DNA of 17,703 bases from an uncultured Collinsella sp. (GCA_900762015.1 CAAFEX010000069.1:1-17703), one strand, 5' to 3'; shown: positions 9,458 through 17,103, counted from the first letter of the stretch. Notes: generated by a model not told the origin, from the sequence alone. Translations and numbers: made by a program.

Positions 9458-10384
9458 CTATGCGAGCTCGTCGGCAATAGCTGCGACCTGCTCGGCCGTT
9501 TCGCACGAATACACGCGAACGTCGCTCAGCGTACGCTTGACCAGGCCCGACAGCGTTTTGCCAGGGCCGACCTCAATAAACGTGTCGATGCCCTGATCCT
9601 GCAGGGTATGCAGCGTGTCGACCCAGCGCACGGCATGGCTCACCTGGTTGGCCAAGACATCCGATGCCGCTCGCGGGTCCGCCGGATAGGGCGCCGCCGT
9701 CATGTTTGCCATGACCGGAATCAGCAGCGGAGACGGCGCGTGGCCGGCTTGGACATACGTCGCCAGCCCCTCAGTCGCCTCTGCCATATAGGGGCTATGG
9801 AATGCACCCGACACCGCGACTTTCATAGCGCGGCCGCCAGCCTCTTTTACTAGGACGTCGAGCTCCTGCAGCGCCTCGGACGCTCCGGCCACAACCGTCT
9901 GCTGCGGACTGTTGTAGTTGACCGGCCAGCAGTCCTCGCCGGCCTGTTTTGCCAGGCCCTCGACTTGCACCGCATCGAGCTTGATGACGGCACGCATGCC
10001 GCCGGGGTGACGCTCGGCAGCCGCGGCCATCAGCGCCGCGCGCTCGCACACGAGCTCAAAGCCCGCTCGCGTATCGAATGCCCCCGCAAAGGTGAGCGCG
10101 GCGACCTCGCCCAGCGAGAATCCCGCACAGGCGGCAGGCACCACGCCGCGCTCACGCAGAGCGGTAGCCGCCGCCAGGTCGTGAACGAACACGCACGGCT
10201 GCGTGTTCTCGGTCTGCGAGAGCTCCTCCTTGGAGGCGCTCCGGCACTGCTCGCTGGTCCCCGGGCGCACCTCGTCGACAATGGCGAACACCTCGGCGGC
10301 CGCCGGCGATGCCTCGATCAGGTCGACGCCCATCGCGGGGTGTTGGGCACCCTGGCCGGCAAACAGAAACGCTACGCTACCCAT
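9458..10384 (-). CDS. fabD: malonyl-CoA:ACP transacylase
   Basis: A 308-residue acyltransferase that moves malonyl from CoA to ACP. The N-terminal FAGQGAQ is conserved. The nucleophile is S90 in GFSLGE, the substrate carboxylate would bind R115, and the catalytic histidine is H196 in AFHSPYM; all match E. coli FabD spacing closely. Its ATG lies inside the last codons of fabK (13-bp overlap), with AAGGGTG upstream, so the two are probably translationally coupled. Confidence 0.96.
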   Translation of the reverse strand: MGSVAFLFAGQGAQHPAMGVDLIEASPAAAEVFAIVDEVRPGTSEQCRSASKEELSQTENTQPCVFVHDLAAATALRERGVVPAACAGFSLGEVAALTFAGAFDTRAGFELVCERAALMAAAAERHPGGMRAVIKLDAVQVEGLAKQAGEDCWPVNYNSPQQTVVAGASEALQELDVLVKEAGGRAMKVAVSGAFHSPYMAEATEGLATYVQAGHAPSPLLIPVMANMTAAPYPADPRAASDVLANQVSHAVRWVDTLHTLQDQGIDTFIEVGPGKTLSGLVKRTLSDVRVYSCETAEQVAAIADELA

Positions 10385-11316
10385 GCGGACGCACCCTTCA
10401 GGACGCGCTCGGCGCCATCGACCAGATCGTCAACGATTTCACGTGCGCTCTGGCACTCGTTGACCATGCCGGCAATCTGTCCACACAAAAACGAACCCTC
10501 TTCGTAATTGCCGTCCTTGGCGGCCTTGCGAAGGGCGCCCGTGCCCATGGCCCCGAGCTCCTCGGAGCTTGCGCCCGCCGCCTCGCTCTTGGCATACGCG
10601 TTAGTGAAGGGGCTCTTGAGGGCGCGCACTGGATGTCCCGTCGAGCGACCGGTCGCACGCGTCGAAGTGTCGTTGGCCTTCAGGACCATCTCTTTGTACT
10701 GCTCCGAGACGGTGCACTCGTCTGCGACCAGAAAGCGCGTACCCACCTGGACGCCGGCAGCGCCCAGCATAAAGGCGGCCGCCACGCCGCGGCCGTCGGC
10801 AATACCGCCGGCAGCCACGACGGGAATGTCGACCGCATCGACGACCTGCGGTACCAGTGCCATCGTCGAGGTCTCGCCAATATGGCCGCCCGATTCGGTG
10901 CCCTCGGCAACAACCGCCGTGGCTCCACGACGCGCCACGAGGCGCGCCAGCGCCACCGAAGCCACAACGGGGATGACCTTGATGCCCGCATCGTTCCAAG
11001 CTTTCATGTACTTGGTGGGATTGCCGGCGCCCGTCACGACGACCGGCACTTGCTCGTCAATCACAACCTGCGCGACCTCGTCGGCAAACGGACTCATGAG
11101 CATGACGTTGACGCCAAAGGGCTTATCCGTCCTGGTGCGCAGCTCGTGAATCTGGTCGCGCAGCCAGTTAGCGTCGGCGTTCATGGCTGCGATAATCCCC
11201 AAGCCGCCCGCCTCGGACACGGCAGATGCCAGCGAGGCGTCGGCAATCCAGGCCATACCGCCCTGGAACACGGGCTTTTCGATGCCGAGCAGATCGCAGA
11301 GAGGAGTCTTGAGCAT
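10372..11316 (-). CDS. fabK: FMN-dependent enoyl-ACP reductase II
   Basis: A 314-residue TIM-barrel flavoprotein of the nitronate monooxygenase superfamily that reduces trans-2-enoyl-ACP. Family marks are FQGGMAWI (17-24), AEGTESGGHIG (137-147, with H145 matching the catalytic His144 of the pneumococcal enzyme) and the FMN-phosphate segment AAGGIADGRG. Its position between acpP and fabD supports FabK over a true nitronate monooxygenase. No fabI is seen in the window. FabK enzymes are known to be insensitive to triclosan. It starts 2 bp after the acpP stop. Confidence 0.93.
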   Translation of the reverse strand: MLKTPLCDLLGIEKPVFQGGMAWIADASLASAVSEAGGLGIIAAMNADANWLRDQIHELRTRTDKPFGVNVMLMSPFADEVAQVVIDEQVPVVVTGAGNPTKYMKAWNDAGIKVIPVVASVALARLVARRGATAVVAEGTESGGHIGETSTMALVPQVVDAVDIPVVAAGGIADGRGVAAAFMLGAAGVQVGTRFLVADECTVSEQYKEMVLKANDTSTRATGRSTGHPVRALKSPFTNAYAKSEAAGASSEELGAMGTGALRKAAKDGNYEEGSFLCGQIAGMVNECQSAREIVDDLVDGAERVLKGASAWVA

Positions 11317-11318
11317 CT

Positions 11319-11555
11319 CTACTTCTCCAGTGCCGCCTCGACCGTATCGGCGAACTCGCCGACCGTCTTGGGGTTCTCCTCGGTATCGAGCTGGATGCCA
11401 AACTCGTCCTCGACGGCGACGAGGATCTCGACGGTGCCCAGACTGTCGAGACCAATCTCCTCGAGCGTGGACTCGGGCTTCATCTCGACGTCGTCAAGGC
11501 CAGCGGTCTCGCGGATAACGTCGCAAACGCGCTCGAAGGTCTTCTGATCTGCCAT
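11319..11555 (-). CDS. acpP: acyl carrier protein
   Basis: A 78-residue acidic, helical carrier that holds growing acyl chains. The phosphopantetheine attachment serine is S38 in IGLDSLGTVE. Net acidity and length are typical. AAAGGAGA stands just ahead of the ATG. It lies 52 bp after fabH and 2 bp before fabK, so it is inside the operon. A short GCCC/GGGC hairpin (11576-11586) sits in the fabH-acpP gap. Confidence 0.97.
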   Translation of the reverse strand: MADQKTFERVCDVIRETAGLDDVEMKPESTLEEIGLDSLGTVEILVAVEDEFGIQLDTEENPKTVGEFADTVEAALEK

Positions 11556-11607
11556 GGTAGTTCTCCTTTGTTTGTGCCCTAAGGGCGTTTTTATTTCCTA
11601 TGTGCGA

Positions 11608-12567
11608 CTACTTCCAACGAAGCAGATAGCCACCTATATCCAGGCCGGCGCCAAATCCAACGAGGACGATGGTGTCGCCCGCATTCAGTGCGTCGGTGCG
11701 TGCCAGCCGGTCAAGCGCAAAGGGAATGCAAGCGCTCGAAATGTTGCCGGTCTCGCGCAACGTGCGAACCACGCGCTCGTCCGGCACGCCCAGGCGCTTG
11801 ACCGCCTGACTCAGGATTCGTTCGTTAGCCTGATGGAATACAAAATGATCGATGTCTTCGACCGAAATGCCCGTATCGCTCGCAAGCTTATGGACCGTGT
11901 CGCAGATGGCGTTGACGCCGAACTTGAACACGCGGCGGCCACTCATGGACAGCACGCTCTCGCTATCTGCGGAAGCCTTAAACGGCGAGGTGCCGACTAG
12001 ACCGGGAACGCGCAAGGTCTCGACGTCGGGCGCCGTCGAAAGTTCAACGGCAAGGGGGCTATCTCCCCCAGCCCCAATCACTGCGGCACCTGCCCCATCG
12101 CCAAAGAGCACGCAGGTGGCGCGGTCGGTCCAGTCGAGCGCGCGCGTCATCTGCTCGGCAGCAACGACAAGCACGCGTTCGGCACGGCCGCGGGCGATAT
12201 AGCCCTCGGCGACATCGAGCGCAAATACGAAGCCGGCGCAGGCTGCCGAGACATCGAAGGCAGGGCACGTCGCGCCCAGTCGCTCTGCAACGGCACACGC
12301 CTCGGCGGGAACAAGGTGGTCACCCGTCGTCGTCGAGCAGACGATCAGATCCAGCTGGCTCGCGTCGATTCCGGACACCTGGAGTGCCCGCTCACTCGCC
12401 GCTACGGCAAGGTCGTCAAGTGACTCGGTGGTGCAGACGTGGCGGCTCTTGATACCGGTACGGGTAAAAATCCACTCATCCGAGGTATCGAGGAACTCAG
12501 ACAGCTCGTCATTGGAAACACTGCGCTTAGGAAGCGCCGAGCCTGTTCCAAGAATCGTGAAACCCAT
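11608..12567 (-). CDS. fabH: beta-ketoacyl-ACP synthase III
   Basis: A 319-residue initiating condensing enzyme that joins an acyl-CoA primer with malonyl-ACP. The Cys-His-Asn triad is intact: C110 in SAACAGF, H245 in FHQANE and N275 in GNISSA. The ATG at 12567 is chosen because AAAGGAGG lies 7 nt ahead and the family N-terminus follows; the upstream in-frame ATG at 12624 lies in the operator and promoter region. It is the first gene of the fab-acc operon. Its upstream region holds two 19-bp direct repeats (12584-12602 and 12632-12650) flanking a TATCCT -10-like hexamer, so transcription of the operon is probably controlled here. Confidence 0.96.
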   Translation of the reverse strand: MGFTILGTGSALPKRSVSNDELSEFLDTSDEWIFTRTGIKSRHVCTTESLDDLAVAASERALQVSGIDASQLDLIVCSTTTGDHLVPAEACAVAERLGATCPAFDVSAACAGFVFALDVAEGYIARGRAERVLVVAAEQMTRALDWTDRATCVLFGDGAGAAVIGAGGDSPLAVELSTAPDVETLRVPGLVGTSPFKASADSESVLSMSGRRVFKFGVNAICDTVHKLASDTGISVEDIDHFVFHQANERILSQAVKRLGVPDERVVRTLRETGNISSACIPFALDRLARTDALNAGDTIVLVGFGAGLDIGGYLLRWK

Positions 12568-12583
12568 CACTAACCTCCTTTGA

Positions 12584-12602
12584 GTTGTTGACGTGTTTAC
12601 AT
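12584..12602. promoter_or_regulatory. putative operator, copy 1 (fabH-proximal)
   Basis: The sequence GTTGTTGACGTGTTTACAT recurs 48 bp away with one mismatch. It sits just upstream of the fabH ribosome binding site and, if TATCCT (12613-12618) is the -10, just inside the transcribed leader. This copy is the less symmetric of the two. No regulator gene is adjacent, so the cognate protein is unknown. Confidence 0.55.
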
Positions 12603-12612
12603 CGACTAAGAG

Positions 12613-12618
12613 AGGATA
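12613..12618 (-). promoter_or_regulatory. candidate -10 hexamer for the fab-acc operon
   Basis: Reading the minus strand, TATCCT lies about 46 bp upstream of the fabH ATG and is identical to the -10 of the rpsL promoter in this window. No good -35 is found at 17 bp; the nearest candidate, TCAACA, is spaced 15 bp and lies inside operator copy 2. An operator-overlapped, sub-optimal -35 is compatible with a regulated promoter, but the call is tentative. Confidence 0.35.
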
Positions 12619-12631
12619 GCGCATTTCAGAC

Positions 12632-12650
12632 GTTGTTGACGTGTTAACAT
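12632..12650. promoter_or_regulatory. putative operator, copy 2
   Basis: GTTGTTGACGTGTTAACAT, a one-mismatch copy of 12584-12602. Within it, TGTTGACGTGTTAACA matches its own reverse complement at 12 of 16 positions (TGTTnACnnGTnAACA), as expected for a dimeric repressor site. It covers the -35 region of the candidate fabH promoter and is also about 95 bp ahead of birA, so one protein could affect both directions. It does not resemble the known FabT or FapR operators as I remember them. Confidence 0.6.
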
Positions 12651-12743
12651 TAAATTGGCCAAATGCGACAAAGGCTTCACATTGTGTCTGTCTCTCGACA
12701 CCATTGCGTTATTCACTTATCCATTAAGGAGGTAGCAGCCGTT

Positions 12744-13520
12744 ATGGATGCCAAATTAACGATAGTCGACGTAACCGGATCGACCAACGATGACCTGCTC
12801 GAAGCAGGGAAACAGGGAGCGCCGCACGGCACAGGACTTGCCGCCCGGGCTCAGACAGCAGGACGCGGTCGGCGCGGCCACAAATGGGATTCAACCGCTG
12901 GTAACCTATTGCTTTCGATTGTCCTGCGTCCACGCGTTAATCCTGCAAAGTACTCTGGTCTTGCCGCCGTCAGCGGTCTAGCGGTGCTCGAGGCACTCGA
13001 AAAGCAGGGTCTTGCAAACGAGATTGGTCTCAAATGGCCCAACGATCTGGTTGCGCGAAGACGCAAGCTCGGCGGCATTCTGGTCGAGGCCGCACGTGAT
13101 AAAGAAGGCAAACCTTTCACCGTCTGCGGCATTGGCGTCAATGTGAACTATGTGCCCTCGAGGGTTCCCGATGGCGGCCTGCCGGCAATCGGTCTCTCGG
13201 ATCTCAACGAGAACGTTCCCGCCGTCGATGTATTACTCAAAGAGGTCTATCACGCCGTCGTTAACGCTGTGGACGCGTGGGCAGATCTGCTCAACGCCAT
13301 GGAAGAAAACGTTGGACCGCTCGCGCCCGTCCACGGCGAATATGTCACTCACCTCAATTGGATTGGAGAGCACGTTATCGCCCGCTCCCCTGCAGGAGAC
13401 GAACTGGCGCGAGGCATCTTTCAAACGGTCGATGCCTTTGGTCGCGCATGTATCGAAACGGAAGACGGCTTGCGATCCTTCCATTTTGAGGAGGCATCGC
13501 TGCGCCCCTTGAACGAATAG
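12744..13520 (+). CDS. birA: biotin--[acetyl-CoA-carboxylase] ligase
   Basis: A 258-residue biotin-protein ligase that makes biotinyl-AMP and transfers biotin to the AccB lysine. The catalytic domain is complete: GSTNDD (12-17), the adenylate loop GRGRRG (40-45), KWPNDL (97-102) and GGILVE (110-115), followed by a small C-terminal domain (about 210-258). There is no N-terminal helix-turn-helix, so it is a monofunctional class I enzyme and not a BirA-type repressor. The open frame extends upstream to 12663, but the ATG at 12744 is chosen because the family N-terminus begins there and AAGGAGG precedes it, at a rather long 11-nt spacing. It is divergent from fabH across a 176-bp region and convergent with rpsJ. 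Confidence 0.93.
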   Translation: MDAKLTIVDVTGSTNDDLLEAGKQGAPHGTGLAARAQTAGRGRRGHKWDSTAGNLLLSIVLRPRVNPAKYSGLAAVSGLAVLEALEKQGLANEIGLKWPNDLVARRRKLGGILVEAARDKEGKPFTVCGIGVNVNYVPSRVPDGGLPAIGLSDLNENVPAVDVLLKEVYHAVVNAVDAWADLLNAMEENVGPLAPVHGEYVTHLNWIGEHVIARSPAGDELARGIFQTVDAFGRACIETEDGLRSFHFEEASLRPLNE

Positions 13521-13570
13521 GACGCCGCAGTCACCTACTCGTCAGCATTGTCGGCAGCCCAAACCATCAT

Positions 13571-13613
13571 TCAAAACAAAAGAGCCCCGCTACCAAGATG
13601 GCAGCGGGGCTCT
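13571..13613 (-). terminator. Rho-independent terminator of the rpsL-rpsG-fusA-rpsJ operon
   Basis: A perfect 11-bp stem AGAGCCCCGCT/AGCGGGGCTCT (13581-13591 with 13603-13613) is followed on the minus strand by TTTTGTTTTGA. It lies 21 bp after the rpsJ stop. On the plus strand no T-run follows, so it does not look bidirectional, and birA has no obvious terminator of its own. Confidence 0.92.
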
Positions 13614-13634
13614 GTAAGCTATGAGCGATATCGC

Positions 13635-13943
13635 TTAGAGCTTGATGTCGATGTCGACGCCAGCGGGGAGGTCGAGACGCATGAGCGAATCAACGGTGCC
13701 CGAGGTGGGGTCGAGGATGTCGATGAGGCGCTTGTGGGTGCGCATCTCGAACTGCTCACGGGAGTCCTTGTTCACGTGCGGCGAGCGGATAACCGTGTAC
13801 AGGTTGCGCTCGGTGGGCAGGGGGACAGGACCGGAAACGCGCGCGCCGGTCTTCTGAGCGGTCTCGACGATGAGCTTCGCGGACTGATCGACGACCTCGT
13901 GATCATAGCCCTTGAGGCGAATGCGGATCTTCTGGGTAGCCAA
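13635..13943 (-). CDS. rpsJ: 30S ribosomal protein S10
   Basis: A 102-residue small-subunit protein that also acts with NusB in transcription antitermination. The whole protein matches the S10 family, with KIRIRLKGYDH near the N-terminus and the central loop SGPVPLPTERNLYTV (37-51). It begins with TTG (13943-13941), supported by GGAGG 6 nt upstream; no ATG or GTG suits the family N-terminus. It follows fusA after 60 bp and is directly followed by a strong terminator. It is thus detached from the rplC-rplD-rplW genes it normally leads. Confidence 0.97.
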   Translation of the reverse strand: MATQKIRIRLKGYDHEVVDQSAKLIVETAQKTGARVSGPVPLPTERNLYTVIRSPHVNKDSREQFEMRTHKRLIDILDPTSGTVDSLMRLDLPAGVDIDIKL

Positions 13944-14003
13944 CTTAAACCTCCAAAGAGTGCGAGAGATGTTCTCGCGGATTACGTAACAGGGAGCTCG
14001 AAC

Positions 14004-16103
14004 TTAGGCGTTCTTGCTCATGACCTCGTCCACGATGGACTTGGGCGCGGGCTCATAAGAGTCGAACTGCATCGTGTAGGATGCACGGCCCTGGGTCTGG
14101 GAGCGAAGGTCGGTAGCGTAACCGAACATCTCGCCCAGCGGCACCTTGGCACGGATGAGCTTGCTGTTTTTGCGATCCTCCATGCCCTCGATCTTGCCGC
14201 GGCGACCGGAGAGGTTGCCCATAACGTCGCCCATGTACTGCTCGGGGGTCTCGACCTCGACAGCCATGATCGGCTCGAGCAGCTGCGGATCGGACTTCTT
14301 GAGGGCGTCCTTGATAGCCATGGAACCGGCGATCTTGAAGGCGGCCTCGGAGGAGTCGACCTCGTGGTAAGAACCGTCGAACAGGGTGACCTTAACGTCG
14401 AGGACCGGGAAGCCGGCGATAACACCGGTGTTCAGGGCCTCCTGGATGCCCTTGTCGATGGACGGGATGTACTCCTTGGGCACGACGCCGCCGACGATAG
14501 CGTTGACGAACTCGTAGCCGAAGCCCTCCTCCATCTTCTCGAGCTTGATGACGGCGTGGCCGTACTGACCGCGGCCGCCGGACTGACGGACGAACTTGCC
14601 CTCAGCCTTCTCGACGTCGTGACCAGCGGTCTCGCGGTAGGCAACCTGGGGCTTACCAACGTTAGCGTCAACCTTGAACTCGCGGAGCAGACGGTCGACG
14701 ATGATCTCGAGGTGCAGCTCGCCCATGCCGGCGATGATGGTCTGGCCGGTCTCGTGGTTGGTGGACACCTGGAAGGTCGGGTCCTCCTCGGCGAGCTTGG
14801 TCAGAGCCAGGGACATCTTGTCCTGCTCGGCCTTGGTCTTGGGCTCGATGGCAACGTCGATAACGGGCTTAGCGAACTCGATCTTCTCGAGGACGATCTC
14901 CTTGCCCTCGGCGCACAGGGTGTCACCGGTGGTGGAGTTCTTGAAGCCGACGCAAGCGACGATGTCGCCGGCGGCAGCGTCGTCACGGTCGATACGCTCG
15001 GCGGCGTTCATCTCGAGGATGCGGCCGAGGCGCTCGCGCTGACCGTTGGAAGCGTTGATCACGTAGGAGCCGGACTCGGCGCGGCCGGAGTAAACGCGGA
15101 CGTAGGTGAGCTTACCGACGAACGGGTCGGTCATGATCTTGAAGACCAGGCCGGAGAAGGGCTCGTCGAAGGAAGGATGACGCTCGATCTCCTCGCCGGT
15201 GTCCGGATCGGTACCGGTGACGGCCTCGACGTCGAGCGGGCTGGGCAGGTAGTCGACGACAGCGTCGAGCAGCTCCTGGACACCCTTGTTCTTGTAGGCG
15301 GAGCCCACGAAGACGAGGTTGAGCTCGTTGGCCAGAACGCCCTTGCGCAGAGCAGCCTTAAGCTCCTCGACGGTGAAGTCCTCCTCCATGAGGATCTTCT
15401 CCATGAGCTCGTCGTCAAAGCTGGCAGCAGCGTCGAGGAGCTCCTCGCGCTTGGTGGCAGCGATGTCAGCGAACTCAGCCGGGATCTCGTCCATCGGCTC
15501 GGGGTAGGTCATGCCCTTGTCGTCGGCCTTGAAGTCCCATGCAGTCATGGTGACCAGGTCGATGACGCCCCAGAAGTTGTCCTCGGCGCCCATCGGGACC
15601 TGAGCGGCCACGGCGTTAGCGTCGAGACGATCCTTCATGGTCTCGATAGCGTTGAAGAAGTCAGCACCCACGCGGTCATACTTGTTGATGAAGGCGATGC
15701 GGGGGACGTTGAAGGTAGAAGCCTGACGCCAAACGGTCTCAGACTGGGGCTGAACGCCGGCAACGGCGTCGAAGACGGCGACAGCGCCATCGAGGACGCG
15801 CAGGCAGCGCTCGACCTCGGCGGTGAAGTCAACGTGGCCCGGGGTGTCGATGATCTGGATGCGGTAGTCCTTACCGTCCTTGTTCCAGAAGCACGTGGTA
15901 GCAGCGGAGGTAATGGTTACGCCGCGCTCCTGCTCCTGAACCATCCAGTCCATGGTGGCAGCGCCCTCATGGACCTCACCGATCTTGTGGGTCTTACCGG
16001 TGTAGTAAAGAATACGCTCGGTCGTGGTGGTCTTACCGGCATCGATGTGAGCCATGATGCCGATGTTACGGGTATCGGAAAGCTTGTACTTAGGCTTAGC
16101 CAT
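14004..16103 (-). CDS. fusA: translation elongation factor G
   Basis: A 699-residue ribosome-dependent GTPase that drives translocation and, with RRF, ribosome recycling. G motifs are in place: AHIDAGKT (18-25), T64 in the switch I region GVTITSAAT, DTPGH (86-90) and NKYD (140-143). The last is usually NKMD; the Met-to-Tyr change keeps the NKxD consensus. Length and C-terminal domains are normal. The ATG at 16103 has AAGGAA 5 nt upstream. It follows rpsG after 19 bp. The next gene on this strand is rpsJ, where tuf would be expected. The strong codon bias creates a long open frame on the opposite strand that is not a gene. Confidence 0.98.
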   Translation of the reverse strand: MAKPKYKLSDTRNIGIMAHIDAGKTTTTERILYYTGKTHKIGEVHEGAATMDWMVQEQERGVTITSAATTCFWNKDGKDYRIQIIDTPGHVDFTAEVERCLRVLDGAVAVFDAVAGVQPQSETVWRQASTFNVPRIAFINKYDRVGADFFNAIETMKDRLDANAVAAQVPMGAEDNFWGVIDLVTMTAWDFKADDKGMTYPEPMDEIPAEFADIAATKREELLDAAASFDDELMEKILMEEDFTVEELKAALRKGVLANELNLVFVGSAYKNKGVQELLDAVVDYLPSPLDVEAVTGTDPDTGEEIERHPSFDEPFSGLVFKIMTDPFVGKLTYVRVYSGRAESGSYVINASNGQRERLGRILEMNAAERIDRDDAAAGDIVACVGFKNSTTGDTLCAEGKEIVLEKIEFAKPVIDVAIEPKTKAEQDKMSLALTKLAEEDPTFQVSTNHETGQTIIAGMGELHLEIIVDRLLREFKVDANVGKPQVAYRETAGHDVEKAEGKFVRQSGGRGQYGHAVIKLEKMEEGFGYEFVNAIVGGVVPKEYIPSIDKGIQEALNTGVIAGFPVLDVKVTLFDGSYHEVDSSEAAFKIAGSMAIKDALKKSDPQLLEPIMAVEVETPEQYMGDVMGNLSGRRGKIEGMEDRKNSKLIRAKVPLGEMFGYATDLRSQTQGRASYTMQFDSYEPAPKSIVDEVMSKNA

Positions 16104-16122
16104 GTTAGTTCCTTACCTTAAC

Positions 16123-16596
16123 TTACCAACGATAGTGAGAGAACGCGCGGTTGGCCTCGGCCATCTTGAAGACGTCCTCACGCTTCTTGACGGAAGCGCC
16201 CAGGCCGTTGGAAGCGTCGAGAATCTCGTTGGCGAGACGCTCGGCCATGGTCTTCTCCTTGCGAGCGCGGGAGAAGTTGACGATCCAGCGGATGCCCAGA
16301 GCGGTGGAACGACGGGAGTTGACCTCCATCGGGACCTGATAGGTAGCGCCACCGACACGCTTGGGCTTAACCTCGAGCGTGGGCTTGACGTTGTCCATAG
16401 CCTTCTTGAAGGTAGCGAGAGCGTCGCCACCCTCGGACTTCTCGGCAACGATCTCGAAAGCGGTGTAAACGATGCGCTCAGCGGTGGCCTTCTTGCCGTC
16501 AAGAAGGACCTTGTTGATGAGCTGAGTCACCAGGCGGTTGTTGTAAACGGCGTCAGGCTGAACCTCACGACGATTAGCTGCTGCACGACGCGGCAT
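16123..16596 (-). CDS. rpsG: 30S ribosomal protein S7
   Basis: A 157-residue primary 16S rRNA-binding protein that nucleates the 30S head. It starts MPRRAAANRREV, has the conserved KPRRVGGATYQVP-type segment (here KPKRVGGATYQVP) and ends NRAFSHYRW, as in non-enterobacterial S7. The ATG at 16596 has AAGGAG 7 nt upstream. It is 73 bp after rpsL and 19 bp before fusA. In E. coli, S7 represses translation within this operon; the spacer here was not analysed for such a site. Confidence 0.97.
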   Translation of the reverse strand: MPRRAAANRREVQPDAVYNNRLVTQLINKVLLDGKKATAERIVYTAFEIVAEKSEGGDALATFKKAMDNVKPTLEVKPKRVGGATYQVPMEVNSRRSTALGIRWIVNFSRARKEKTMAERLANEILDASNGLGASVKKREDVFKMAEANRAFSHYRW

Positions 16597-16669
16597 GTGA
16601 AATCTCCTTAAGTGTCTACCGTGCGGCGCTTAGGCGGCACACGGCGAAAGTATCAAAACGTTATCTGGC

Positions 16670-17047
16670 TTATTTGGCCTTGGGGCGCTTAGCACCGTAC
16701 TTGGAACGGGCCTGCATACGGTTCTGGACCGGAGCAGCGTCGTAGGCGCCACGGATGACGTGATAACGGACACCAGGGAGGTCACGGACACGACCGCCGC
16801 GGACGAGCACGATGGAGTGCTCCTGCAGGTTGTGGCCCTCACCCGGGATGTAAGCAGTAACTTCGATGCCGTTGACAAGGCGAACACGGGCAACCTTACG
16901 AAGAGCCGAGTTCGGCTTCTTGGGGCTCGTGGTGAAGACGCGGGTGCACACGCCGCGCTTCTGGGAGTTGTGCTGCAGAGCAGCGTTCTTGGACTTCTTG
17001 GGCACGGAACGACGGCCCTGGCGAACCAGCTGGTTAATAGTAGGCAA
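16670..17047 (-). CDS. rpsL: 30S ribosomal protein S12
   Basis: A 125-residue decoding-centre protein that controls translational accuracy. QKRGVCTRV, SPKKPNSALRK (41-51, K43 conserved) and GEGHNLQEHS are intact. The decoding loop reads GGRVRDLPG, giving Arg at position 88 where most bacteria have Lys; the codon (16784-16786) is CGT. The start is TTG at 17047-17045, with AAGGAG 5 nt upstream. It is the first gene of the operon and has a consensus-like promoter at 17141-17169. Confidence 0.97.
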   Translation of the reverse strand: MPTINQLVRQGRRSVPKKSKNAALQHNSQKRGVCTRVFTTSPKKPNSALRKVARVRLVNGIEVTAYIPGEGHNLQEHSIVLVRGGRVRDLPGVRYHVIRGAYDAAPVQNRMQARSKYGAKRPKAK

Positions 17048-17103
17048 AGCGTACTCCTTCTCGAATGATTCCAGCTTTCTGTAAAGTGCAACGGCTTGAA
17101 TCG

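Noticed and set aside
11576..11596. GCCC/GGGC hairpin followed by GTTTTTATTT in the fabH-acpP gap
   Set aside because: The T-run follows on the plus strand, where no gene needs termination. On the minus strand, the direction of the operon, no T-run follows, and the stem is only four base pairs.
12663..12743. Upstream extension of birA by 27 codons
   Set aside because: The added residues have no family match and run through the ribosome binding site ahead of the ATG at 12744.
14670..14690. GAACTCGCGG inside fusA, resembling the 3' conserved end of the repeat core
   Set aside because: It is a short chance match within coding sequence. None of the other conserved parts or the stem are present.
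13548..16121. 857-codon plus-strand open frame opposite fusA and rpsJ
   Set aside because: It is the mirror of strongly biased codons in fusA. Its product is a low-complexity string rich in Leu, Val, Gly and Asp with no family features, and fusA and rpsJ are certain on the other strand.
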